Shown here: piece after piece, positions 29,032 through 36,218 of the stretch
Layout: every line of letters starts with the position of its first letter
Position numbering within the stretch: position 1 is the first letter of the stretch
Origin: Lachnospiraceae bacterium
Lineage (GTDB): Bacteria > Bacillota > Clostridia > Lachnospirales > Lachnospiraceae
Length of the DNA stretch: 64,000 bases
Direction of reading: 5' to 3'
NCBI GenBank assembly: GCA_024691305.1
Contig: JAILNS010000004.1
Span: forward strand, 41,598 to 105,597
Notes under the pieces: model-generated
Seen by the model: the letters and a program-made list of their open reading frames with translations, nothing else
Database searches by the model: none
Told to the model about the DNA's origin: nothing
Position numbers and translations under genes: made by a program

Positions 29032-30157
29032 AAGACTGTGTCGACCTGGATTCTAAGACCTTATACATTTCATCGAGTATCGTGTCGCTAAAATACGCTC
29101 TTCTGTTATATACTGCGATGATATGCGCAAAGGAATCTTTGTCAAATAACGAATGCTTTTTTTCATATAATACGCAAAAGGCAAATATCATTGAAAGATG
29201 TATCATGCCTATACGGATGTTTCTTACGAAGCTGTAATCTTCAAAGCATTTAAAGAAATACATATACAGATAGTAGGCATAGTATGAGGCAAAATACGAT
29301 GCTGTCTCCGGATATGATCTCATGAATCCGGTATATGTTTGTTTCCAGGCGTTTTGGGAACCGACCAGACGGTGATATCTGCCAAACCATAGCATGAAGA
29401 GCTCATGGAGTCTTGGATTGGTCATTTTTAATCTTATATGGTAAACAGAGGAATGCATCAGTTTATTCAGTTCATCCGCACGAAGAGGAAATATCGGCGG
29501 GTGGACTTCTTTTTTTGCACATTCTTCTGTTCCCGGGATAAAAGGATGAGTGGCCGGATAATCGTCAATGCCTTTAAGATAGGCAGACTGAACCTCAAGG
29601 GCATATGAGTCTGTCTTATCAAGTACTTCGGCCAGTTTTTCATAGGTTTCCACATTCATAAGGGCATTTATCATGGAAGAACGCATATCTTTAAGGTATT
29701 CCATGAAGACAGGATCGTCGTTCGTACCAGACCGTTCGCAGGGGGGTTCTTCCTCTGTATTTTCAAGAATCAGATCGCCTATATGCTCGGTAAACAGCGA
29801 AGCGGCATGTATACAGGATAAGTCCGGGTATCTTTCGGAGAAAAAACCATAGTTTCTGATAAAACGGGGATATGACCTGCAGACTTCAGGTAAATAATCG
29901 TGTCCTTTTTTTAACTGCATGCTGCAGAGCCCCTTTTTAGTGAGAAAAGGGCATTTTGAGCAGTTTTCGTTAAAGACCGGGATAGAATGTTCCGACATAG
30001 CGAGCAGGATCTTCATTTTAAGAAGGCCTTTTTCCTGACCGAAACGCTTCAGGTCTTCGTCTGACAGGGGTATCTGCCAACCTCTGCAGCAGGTTTCGGG
30101 ACATTTATCTCCCAGGCAGGTGAAATCTTTATAAAATGATATCTCATGAACTTCCAT
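29009..30157 (-). CDS. fliB: FliB-like lysine N-methylase
   Basis: Resembles flagellin lysine-N-methylase FliB, which methylates flagellin lysines. The Cys-rich N-terminal pattern is clear: CLGDKCPETCCRGWQIPL, then CSKCPFL, GLCSMQL and PEVCRSYPRF, suggesting a metal or Fe-S site. About 382 residues, typical of the family. ATG at 30157 is preferred; an in-frame TTG at 30175 lies upstream of the predicted -10. No ribosome site precedes the ATG. The 3' end overlaps the convergent GH43 fusion gene by 23 bases. Other flagellar genes are absent nearby, so substrate assignment rests on family resemblance. Confidence 0.78.
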   Translation of the reverse strand: MEVHEISFYKDFTCLGDKCPETCCRGWQIPLSDEDLKRFGQEKGLLKMKILLAMSEHSIPVFNENCSKCPFLTKKGLCSMQLKKGHDYLPEVCRSYPRFIRNYGFFSERYPDLSCIHAASLFTEHIGDLILENTEEEPPCERSGTNDDPVFMEYLKDMRSSMINALMNVETYEKLAEVLDKTDSYALEVQSAYLKGIDDYPATHPFIPGTEECAKKEVHPPIFPLRADELNKLMHSSVYHIRLKMTNPRLHELFMLWFGRYHRLVGSQNAWKQTYTGFMRSYPETASYFASYYAYYLYMYFFKCFEDYSFVRNIRIGMIHLSMIFAFCVLYEKKHSLFDKDSFAHIIAVYNRRAYFSDTILDEMYKVLESRSTQSFTDIPFS

Positions 30158-30163
30158 GCACAG

Positions 30164-30172
30164 ATTATAGCA
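30164..30172 (-). promoter_or_regulatory. extended -10 element directly before fliB
   Basis: On the minus strand TGCTATAAT is a perfect extended -10. It ends 6 bases before the ATG at 30157, so transcription would begin at or within a base or two of the start codon. No good -35 is seen. Confidence 0.5.
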
Positions 30173-30258
30173 CAATCGGATATAAAACAGTTTATATGGG
30201 GCATCTTATGGTAAACACTTGCCCGAAAATGTGGTATATTTATTTTTGTGTACTTTTA

Positions 30259-30286
30259 TCCTGAACCGTTTTGCTTTCGGTCAGGA
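30259..30286 (+). other. hairpin in the leader of the acyl-CoA ligase gene
   Basis: TCCTGA plus CCG pairs with CGG plus TCAGGA with one bulged A and loop TTTTGCTTT. It lacks a T run, so it is not a classical terminator. It lies about 45 bases before the ATG and may be an operator or leader structure. Confidence 0.35.
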
Positions 30287-30330
30287 CAGATATGTATAAA
30301 CATAAATATAAATGAGTTGGGGAGAAAACA

Positions 30331-31965
30331 ATGCCTGTAACAGATTTTTTGGAAAGAAACGCCAATCTCTACACAAACGAAGTAGCTCTTGTGGAACTGA
30401 ATCCCGAACAGCAGGATAACCGCAGGATAAGCTGGAAAGAGTATGAACTTATCGAGGGGTCACGCTTTGAACCGTACCGCAGAGAGATAACCTGGGGAGT
30501 GTTCAGGGAAAAAGCCAACAGATTTGCGAATCTGCTGGTGAGCAGGGGGATACAAAAGGGTGATCGTGTAGCGATCATAATGTATAACTGTCTCGAGTGG
30601 CTGCCTATCTATTTCGGTATACTAAAAGCAGGAGCCGTAGCCGTACCGTTCAATTTCAGATATGATGCGGATGAGATCCTCTACTGTGCGGAACTCGCGG
30701 AAGTGCATATGATAGTTTTCGGCCCTGAATTTATCGGCCGTATAGAAGCTAATGCTCACAGACTCAGCAAAGGAAGGCTTCTTATATATGTTGGAGATAA
30801 CTGCCCGAGTTTTGCAGAGAGTTACAGAGATCTGGTTGCAGACTGCTCAAGTCAGTTTGAGGACGTTCCGCTCACAGAAGATGATTTCGGAGCCATATAT
30901 TTCTCATCGGGAACAACAGGCTTCCCCAAAGCCATTTTGCATAAACACCGCAGTCTCACCCAGGCTGCCGAGATGGAACAGAAACACCATCTTACGGGAA
31001 GGGATGATGTATTCCTTTGCATACCTCCGCTGTATCACACGGGAGCCAAATTCCACTGGATGGGTTCTCTTGCGGCAGGCAGCAAGGCAGTAATTCTTAA
31101 AGGTGCAAAGCCCGAAACGATACTTAATGCCGTATCAAGCGAACGCTGCACTATCGTATGGCTGCTCGTACCGTGGGCTCAGGACATACTGGAGGCACTT
31201 GACTCCGGTAAACTTAAGCTTTCCGATTATCATCTGAGTCAGTGGAGACTCATGCATATAGGCGCACAACCTGTTCCGCCTTCGCTTATCAAACATTGGA
31301 AGGATTACTTCCCGGATCATCAGTATGACACCAACTATGGTCTTTCCGAGTCGACAGGGCCCGGATGTGTTCATCTTGGCCTTGAAAATACGCATAAAGT
31401 AGGTGCTATCGGAGTGCCCGGATACAGATGGGAATGTAAGATAGTGGATGAAGAGGACAATGTGGTCAAACAGGGGCAGGTCGGGGAACTGTGTGTTAAA
31501 GGCCCCGGCGTTATGACATGCTATTACAACAATCCCGAGGCTACCGCAGAAGTATTAAAAGACGGCTGGCTTTATACCGGTGATGTGGCAATGCAGGATG
31601 AAGATGGCTTCATATATCTGGTAGACCGTAAAAAAGACGTTATAGTTTCAGGCGGTGAGAATATCTACCCTGTACAGATCGAAAACTTCATCCGCAAGTT
31701 CGATAAGGTCAAGGATGTCGCAGTAATAGGTATTCCCGACAAAAGACTTGGTGAAATAACAGCTGCTTCCATTGAGATAAAGGAAGGCTGTACATGTACT
31801 AAGGAAGAGATTGATGAGTTCTGTATGGAACTCCCCAGATATAAACGTCCGAGAGTCATATTTTTTGAGGATATCCCGAGAAATGCCACGGGCAAGATCG
31901 AAAAACCGGTACTCAGGAAGATGCACGGTGCCGATCAGCTTGTAGCTCAGGAGAATGGTCTGTAA
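30331..31965 (+). CDS. AMP-forming acyl-CoA synthetase
   Basis: ATP-dependent ligase that activates a carboxylic acid to its CoA thioester. Adenylation motifs are all visible: YFSSGTTGFPKAI near residue 190, YGLSES near 335, LYTGDVA, DRKKDVIVSGGENIYP, and the C-terminal Lys in ATGKIEKPVLR. The 544-residue length is standard. GGGGAGA precedes the ATG. The gene lies 19 bases before iorAB, which makes aryl-acetyl-CoA or releases aryl acids from aromatic keto acids. An aryl-acetate substrate such as phenylacetate or indoleacetate is therefore plausible, but medium-chain or other acids cannot be excluded. Confidence 0.9.
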   Translation: MPVTDFLERNANLYTNEVALVELNPEQQDNRRISWKEYELIEGSRFEPYRREITWGVFREKANRFANLLVSRGIQKGDRVAIIMYNCLEWLPIYFGILKAGAVAVPFNFRYDADEILYCAELAEVHMIVFGPEFIGRIEANAHRLSKGRLLIYVGDNCPSFAESYRDLVADCSSQFEDVPLTEDDFGAIYFSSGTTGFPKAILHKHRSLTQAAEMEQKHHLTGRDDVFLCIPPLYHTGAKFHWMGSLAAGSKAVILKGAKPETILNAVSSERCTIVWLLVPWAQDILEALDSGKLKLSDYHLSQWRLMHIGAQPVPPSLIKHWKDYFPDHQYDTNYGLSESTGPGCVHLGLENTHKVGAIGVPGYRWECKIVDEEDNVVKQGQVGELCVKGPGVMTCYYNNPEATAEVLKDGWLYTGDVAMQDEDGFIYLVDRKKDVIVSGGENIYPVQIENFIRKFDKVKDVAVIGIPDKRLGEITAASIEIKEGCTCTKEEIDEFCMELPRYKRPRVIFFEDIPRNATGKIEKPVLRKMHGADQLVAQENGL

Positions 31966-31983
31966 ACAGGAGGCTTTAGAGGG

Positions 31984-33762
31984 ATGAAAGAACTTATGCT
32001 TGGCAATAAAGCCGTTGCCCGCGGTTTATATGAAGCGGGGTGCAGCTTTATATCCAGTTATCCCGGTACACCCAGCACCGAGATAACGGAAGAAGCCGCA
32101 AAATATGATGAAATATACTGTGAATGGGCACCTAACGAAAAGGTTGCCTTAGAAGCTGCTCACGGAGCAACGTTGGGCGGAGTGCGTGCGTCATGTGCCA
32201 TGAAGCATGTGGGACTTAATGTGGCAGCGGATCCTCTTTTTACCATATCTTATCAGGGCTTAAATGCAGGTCTTGTGATATGTGTGGCGGATGATCCCGG
32301 TATGCATTCATCTCAGAACGAACAGGATTCGAGACATTATGCTTTTGCAGCCAAGGTTCCGATGCTCGAGCCTTCCGATTCGGAAGAAGCTCTTCTTTAT
32401 ACCAAAAGAGCATATGAGATATCCGAACAGTTTAATACTCCGGTATTTATCAAACTCTGCACCAGAGTTTCGCATTCCCAGAGCGTGGTGAGCAAAGGGG
32501 AAAGAACAGTTCCTGCACAGGTACCGTATAAAAAGGATCCCACCAAGGTCATGATGACATTAAATTCCAGAAATGCCCATGTAAGAGTTGAGCAAAGAAC
32601 CAGGGATTTGATAGAATTTGCCGAGACCGATCCGATAAACCGGGTGATCCGGGGCTCTAAAACCGCAGAAGGCATAGAATCGGATATTTTCTATCTGCAG
32701 AATAAAAAAATAGGTGTTATCACATCTTCCACATCATATCAGTACGCAAAGGAAGTTTGGGGAGAGAACGTTGATATATTAAAGCTTGGTATGGTATATC
32801 CCCTCCCTGAAAAACTTATCCTTGATTTTGCGGCATCTGTTGATCATGTGATAGTTCTTGAGGAACTTGATCCCATAATAGAGAATCATTGTAAGGCACT
32901 CGGGATCAAGGTGACCGGCAAGGAACTGTTCCCCATTTGCGGGGAATTTAGTTCAAATACGATACGTGAATGCGTTAAGGCTACAGTTCCCGAGTTTACG
33001 GTACTTGATGATGATATTCCGGGAAGACCTCCCGTTATGTGTGCGGGGTGTCCTCACAGGGGAATATTCTATGTTCTTAAGAAACTTAAATGTATGGTAT
33101 ACGGAGATATAGGCTGTTATACGCTCGGAGCTGTTGCACCGCTTAATGCAATGGACCTGAATGTGTGTATGGGTGCATCCTGTTCAGGCCTTCATGGTTT
33201 TAACAAGGCGATGGGTGAAGTCGGTGAGAAAAACAGCGTCGGAGTTATTGGTGATTCTACATTTGTCCATTCGGGGATCACGGGAATAACCGATATTTCC
33301 TATAATATGAGTAATTCTACGGTCATAATACTCGATAATTCCATTACCGGGATGACCGGACACCAGCAAAACCCGACCACGGGCAAGAACTTAAGAGGAG
33401 AGCCTGCGGGTAAAGTGGATCTTGAAGCCCTTTGCAGGGCACTTGGATATAACAGGGTTACGGTCATAGATCCTTATGATATGGCCGAGACTGAACGTGT
33501 GATCAAAGAGGAACTTCAGGCAGAGGAACCTTCTATTATAATAAGCAGACGTCCCTGTGTAATGATCAAGGGGACGGTACATAAGCCGCCGATCAAGCCT
33601 GATAAGGACAAATGTGTGGGATGTAAGATGTGTATGCAGATAGGATGTCCTGCGATATCTGTCAGAGACGGTAAGGTAGAGATAGATACCACTTTATGTA
33701 TAGGATGTAATGTTTGTACGCAGATGTGTAAATTCGGTGCGCTTTGCGGGGAGGAGAGCTGA
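31984..33762 (+). CDS. iorA: indolepyruvate ferredoxin oxidoreductase, alpha subunit
   Basis: Thiamine-diphosphate enzyme that oxidatively decarboxylates aryl pyruvates to aryl-acetyl-CoA and reduces ferredoxin. The N-terminal pyrimidine-binding domain has SSYPGTPSTEI, the TPP/Mg region has GDSTFVHSGITG and ILDNSITGMTGHQ, and the C-terminus carries two [4Fe-4S] ferredoxin motifs, CVGCKMCMQIGCP and CIGCNVCTQMCKFG. 592 residues is normal. GGAGG precedes the ATG. It acts with IorB, encoded 2 bases downstream, in anaerobic aromatic amino-acid metabolism. Confidence 0.96.
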   Translation: MKELMLGNKAVARGLYEAGCSFISSYPGTPSTEITEEAAKYDEIYCEWAPNEKVALEAAHGATLGGVRASCAMKHVGLNVAADPLFTISYQGLNAGLVICVADDPGMHSSQNEQDSRHYAFAAKVPMLEPSDSEEALLYTKRAYEISEQFNTPVFIKLCTRVSHSQSVVSKGERTVPAQVPYKKDPTKVMMTLNSRNAHVRVEQRTRDLIEFAETDPINRVIRGSKTAEGIESDIFYLQNKKIGVITSSTSYQYAKEVWGENVDILKLGMVYPLPEKLILDFAASVDHVIVLEELDPIIENHCKALGIKVTGKELFPICGEFSSNTIRECVKATVPEFTVLDDDIPGRPPVMCAGCPHRGIFYVLKKLKCMVYGDIGCYTLGAVAPLNAMDLNVCMGASCSGLHGFNKAMGEVGEKNSVGVIGDSTFVHSGITGITDISYNMSNSTVIILDNSITGMTGHQQNPTTGKNLRGEPAGKVDLEALCRALGYNRVTVIDPYDMAETERVIKEELQAEEPSIIISRRPCVMIKGTVHKPPIKPDKDKCVGCKMCMQIGCPAISVRDGKVEIDTTLCIGCNVCTQMCKFGALCGEES

Positions 33763-33764
33763 TA

Positions 33765-34343
33765 ATGGAGACAAAAAACATTATGATCGTCGGGGTTGGC
33801 GGTCAGGGCACACTCCTTGCAAGCAAACTTCTCGGATATGTGCTCCTTAAACAGGGATACGACGTAAAGGTCTCGGAAGTTCACGGAATGAGCCAAAGAG
33901 GCGGAAGCGTGGTCACTTATGTACGTTACGGAGATAAGGTTTATTCTCCGGTAATAGACCGCGGTGAAGCTGATATGATACTCGCTTTTGAACAGTTGGA
34001 GGCTGCAAGATGGCTTCCTTATCTTAAGAAGGGCGGACGCATCATAGTCAATACACAGCGTATGGAGCCTATGCCTGTCATAACCGAGGCAGCAGTTTAT
34101 CCGGAGGATCTGGTAGGAAAGATGAGGGCGGCCGGTGCAGAGGTTGATGCAGGCGATTTCCTCGAGATTGCGACAAAGGCCGGCAGTGCAAAGGCTGTAA
34201 ACATTGCTCTTATGGGCAGATTATCTGTGTATTTCCCGGATATACCGGGCGAAGTCTGGCAGGAGGCTATTGAGGCCAATGTTCCTCCGAAGTTTCTTGA
34301 TCTTAACAGGATAGCTTTTGAAAACGGTTCAAAAATGTCATGA
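33765..34343 (+). CDS. iorB: indolepyruvate ferredoxin oxidoreductase, beta subunit
   Basis: Gamma/beta-type subunit that completes the IorAB complex. The N-terminal VGVGGQGTLLASKLLG and the following SEVHGMSQRGGSVVTYVR are the family hallmarks. 192 residues. The frame is open from 33744, but GGGGAGGAGAG at 33748-33758 and the conserved start METKNIMIVGVGG place the ATG at 33765. A strong terminator follows at 34387. Confidence 0.95.
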   Translation: METKNIMIVGVGGQGTLLASKLLGYVLLKQGYDVKVSEVHGMSQRGGSVVTYVRYGDKVYSPVIDRGEADMILAFEQLEAARWLPYLKKGGRIIVNTQRMEPMPVITEAAVYPEDLVGKMRAAGAEVDAGDFLEIATKAGSAKAVNIALMGRLSVYFPDIPGEVWQEAIEANVPPKFLDLNRIAFENGSKMS

Positions 34344-34386
34344 TGATATAAAAATATAAATACATGATATCCTAAAAAATGCTTAA

Positions 34387-34432
34387 AACAGGACTTTTTC
34401 GGTGCATACCGGCGGAGTCCTGTTATTTTTTT
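34387..34432 (+). terminator. intrinsic terminator after iorB
   Basis: AACAGGACT pairs with AGTCCTGTT; an inner CGGT/ACCG stem sits in the loop. ATTTTTTT follows. It closes the ligase-iorAB operon. Confidence 0.88.
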
Positions 34433-34478
34433 AAAAAATTTTTTAAACGACCCCATTTTTTTTAAAACCATTCCCGAA
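34430..34478 (+). promoter_or_regulatory. SigI-like promoter with upstream A/T palindrome
   Basis: An 18-bp A/T palindrome (34430-34447) is followed by GACCCC (34449-34454) and CCCGAA (34473-34478, CGAA at 34475). A C-rich ACCCC -35 and a CGAA -10 are what I recall for SigI promoters in Bacillus and Clostridium. The 20-base gap between ACCCC and CGAA needs comparison with known sites. The sigI gene is 1 kb downstream. Confidence 0.4.
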
Positions 34479-34520
34479 CATATAAGTATAAGACCGGGAG
34501 AGATAAACGGTCACAACACA

Positions 34521-34552
34521 AAACAGTTTCTAAACAGGAAACAGTTTCTAAA
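34521..34552 (+). repeat. two 14-bp direct repeats in the leader
   Basis: AAACAGTTTCTAAA occurs at 34521-34534 and 34539-34552 with an 18-bp period. Each copy contains the small palindrome AAACAGTTT. They lie between the SigI-like promoter and the start codon and may be regulatory. Confidence 0.75.
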
Positions 34553-34573
34553 TATGAAAGGAAGGTTATTGAT

Positions 34574-35413
34574 ATGATGAACAAAAGAGTTATGATCGCA
34601 GGATTGGCAGCAGCACTTACTTTCGCACAGCCCTTATGTGCACTCGCAAAGACAACAGATATAGCTGTTGAGAATTACGCACCCGGAGGAATGGGAATGC
34701 AGCAGGGTGGCCCCGGTGGAATGCAGCAGGGTGGTCCCGGTGGAATGCAGCAGAACGGACAGAGCGGAATGCAGATGCAGCAGAATGAACAAAACGGAAT
34801 GCAGATGCAGCAGGGCGGACAGTTCCAGCCCGATCAGGCGCCTGAACTTCCCGAAGGTGAAGAACCTCAGCTTACAGACGAACTCCCTGAACTTCCTGAG
34901 TTTACCGAAGGTGAGATGCCTGAACTCCCTGAATTCGAAGAAGGTGAGATGCCTGAACTTCCCGAATTTGAAGAGGGCGAGATGCCCGAACTCCCTGACG
35001 GAGAGATGCCTGAAGGCGCTCCTTATAAGCCCGATGATGCACCTGAACTTCCCGAAGGCGAGGAACCTCAGTTAACAGGAGAACTTCCCGAAGATATGCC
35101 TGAACTCCCTGAATTTGAAGAGGGTGAGATGCCTGAGTTTGCAGAAGGCGAAATGCCTGAATTTGATGGGGAAGGATCACCTTTTAAACCCGATGATGCA
35201 CCTGAACTTCCCGATGGAGAAGAGCCTCAGCTTACAGATGAACTTCCGGATGACGTTCCCGAGTATCCCGGATTAACAGATTCTGATGATTCAACCGATT
35301 CGGATGATGAATCAACTACAGTAAGCGGACCCGCAAAATTCTTTAAGGGTATCATGAATTCGATCAAAACAAGTAAGTTCGGTCAGATGGTATCCGGATG
35401 GTTTAACAGATAA
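34574..35413 (+). CDS. secreted Pro/Glu-rich repeat protein
   Basis: A 279-residue low-complexity exported protein of unknown function. The N-terminus is a Sec signal peptide with cleavage likely after ALA (CALAKT, near residue 26). A Gly/Met/Gln segment (GGPGGMQQ repeats, about 37-85) is followed by about 150 residues of acidic repeats of the type LPEFEEGEMPE and DDAPELPEGEEPQLT, then a short non-repetitive C-terminus (AKFFKGIMNSIKTSKFGQM) that is basic and amphipathic. There is no sortase motif or membrane anchor. AAGGAAGG precedes the start. It lies just upstream of sigI-rsgI and behind a SigI-like promoter, so it may be a target of that system. It could be a wall-bound or matrix protein. 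Confidence 0.75.
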   Translation: MMNKRVMIAGLAAALTFAQPLCALAKTTDIAVENYAPGGMGMQQGGPGGMQQGGPGGMQQNGQSGMQMQQNEQNGMQMQQGGQFQPDQAPELPEGEEPQLTDELPELPEFTEGEMPELPEFEEGEMPELPEFEEGEMPELPDGEMPEGAPYKPDDAPELPEGEEPQLTGELPEDMPELPEFEEGEMPEFAEGEMPEFDGEGSPFKPDDAPELPDGEEPQLTDELPDDVPEYPGLTDSDDSTDSDDESTTVSGPAKFFKGIMNSIKTSKFGQMVSGWFNR

Positions 35414-35416
35414 TTA

Positions 35417-35446
35417 TTGAAACTTATCCCGCATCACTGATACAAT
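35417..35446 (+). promoter_or_regulatory. sigma-A promoter for sigI
   Basis: TTGAAA (35417-35422), 18 bases, TACAAT (35441-35446). The predicted start near 35453 leaves a leader under 30 bases before the sigI ATG. Confidence 0.6.
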
Positions 35447-35472
35447 TAGTACATTGCTAAAAGTGATGCGGG
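35428..35472 (+). repeat. perfect 11-bp inverted repeat spanning the sigI promoter
   Basis: CCCGCATCACT (35428-35438) and AGTGATGCGGG (35462-35472) are exact inverse complements with 23 bases between. The left arm lies in the -35/-10 spacer and the right arm lies in the leader, ending 8 bases before the ATG and including the only Shine-Dalgarno-like bases. It could be a bipartite operator or, in read-through RNA, a hairpin over the ribosome site. No T run follows. Confidence 0.8.
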
Positions 35473-35480
35473 ACTAAAGT

Positions 35481-36218
35481 ATGGATGATATGACTAAAGA
35501 GGCGCTCGAAGTTAAAAAGACGCCGGACAAGACAGACAGTTTTATAGCCAAAAATCAAAAGTTCATCATCCGGTGTGCGAATCAGACACTCGGAAGGTTT
35601 ATAACAATAAGTGATGATGAATTTTCCATAGCACTTATCGCGTTCTCCGAAGCGCTGGACTCTTTTGACGAATACAAGGGAAGCTTCCCCGGATTTGCAT
35701 CAATGGTCATCAGGCGCAGACTTACCGATCATTTAAGGAGTGAATACAGACATTCCCGGGAAATATCGGTTGAACCATATTCCATGGACGGCAATATAGA
35801 AGATGATGAAGACGCAGATGCACTTCAGATGGAAATCAGGGACAAAACAGCACGTATGTCCGAAAATGAAGTATCTGATAAGTCATCCGTCACTGATGAG
35901 ATAGAAGCACTTGGTTCTCTACTTGGCAGATACGGTTTCGGATTCTTTGACCTGACAGATTCATCACCCTCATCTTCAAAGACTAAAAGAGAATGTGCAA
36001 AAGCAGTTAAAACGATACTAAATGATGAAGTTTTGCTCGATACGATGCGAAAAAAGCGAACATTACCGATCAAGGAACTTGCTCTAAAGAGCGGAGTTAA
36101 GGTAAAACTTCTTGAGAGACACAGAAAATATATAATAGCTGCAACTGAGATACTAAACGGTGAATATCCATTGCTTGCGGAATATATGAGTTATATTAAA
36201 AAGGATATGGAAACATGA
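35481..36218 (+). CDS. sigI: RNA polymerase sigma factor of the SigI family
   Basis: Alternative sigma factor. Region 2 resembles SigI: IALIAFSEALDSFDEYKGSFPGF followed by RRRLTDHLRSE near residues 75-90. The C-terminal half (about 170-245) has LPIKELALKSGVKVKLLERHRKYII, matching the DNA-binding SigI_C helix-turn-helix. 245 residues is typical. Between the two halves is a Ser/Asp-rich linker. It overlaps the anti-sigma gene by ATGA. In Bacillus this class is heat-induced and in cellulolytic clostridia it responds to polysaccharide. Confidence 0.9.
   Translation: MDDMTKEALEVKKTPDKTDSFIAKNQKFIIRCANQTLGRFITISDDEFSIALIAFSEALDSFDEYKGSFPGFASMVIRRRLTDHLRSEYRHSREISVEPYSMDGNIEDDEDADALQMEIRDKTARMSENEVSDKSSVTDEIEALGSLLGRYGFGFFDLTDSSPSSSKTKRECAKAVKTILNDEVLLDTMRKKRTLPIKELALKSGVKVKLLERHRKYIIAATEILNGEYPLLAEYMSYIKKDMET

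Noticed and set aside
34902..35180. Minus-strand frame with LR/LQ repeats
   Set aside because: It is the complement of the Pro/Glu repeat region and shows only the mirror of that periodicity.
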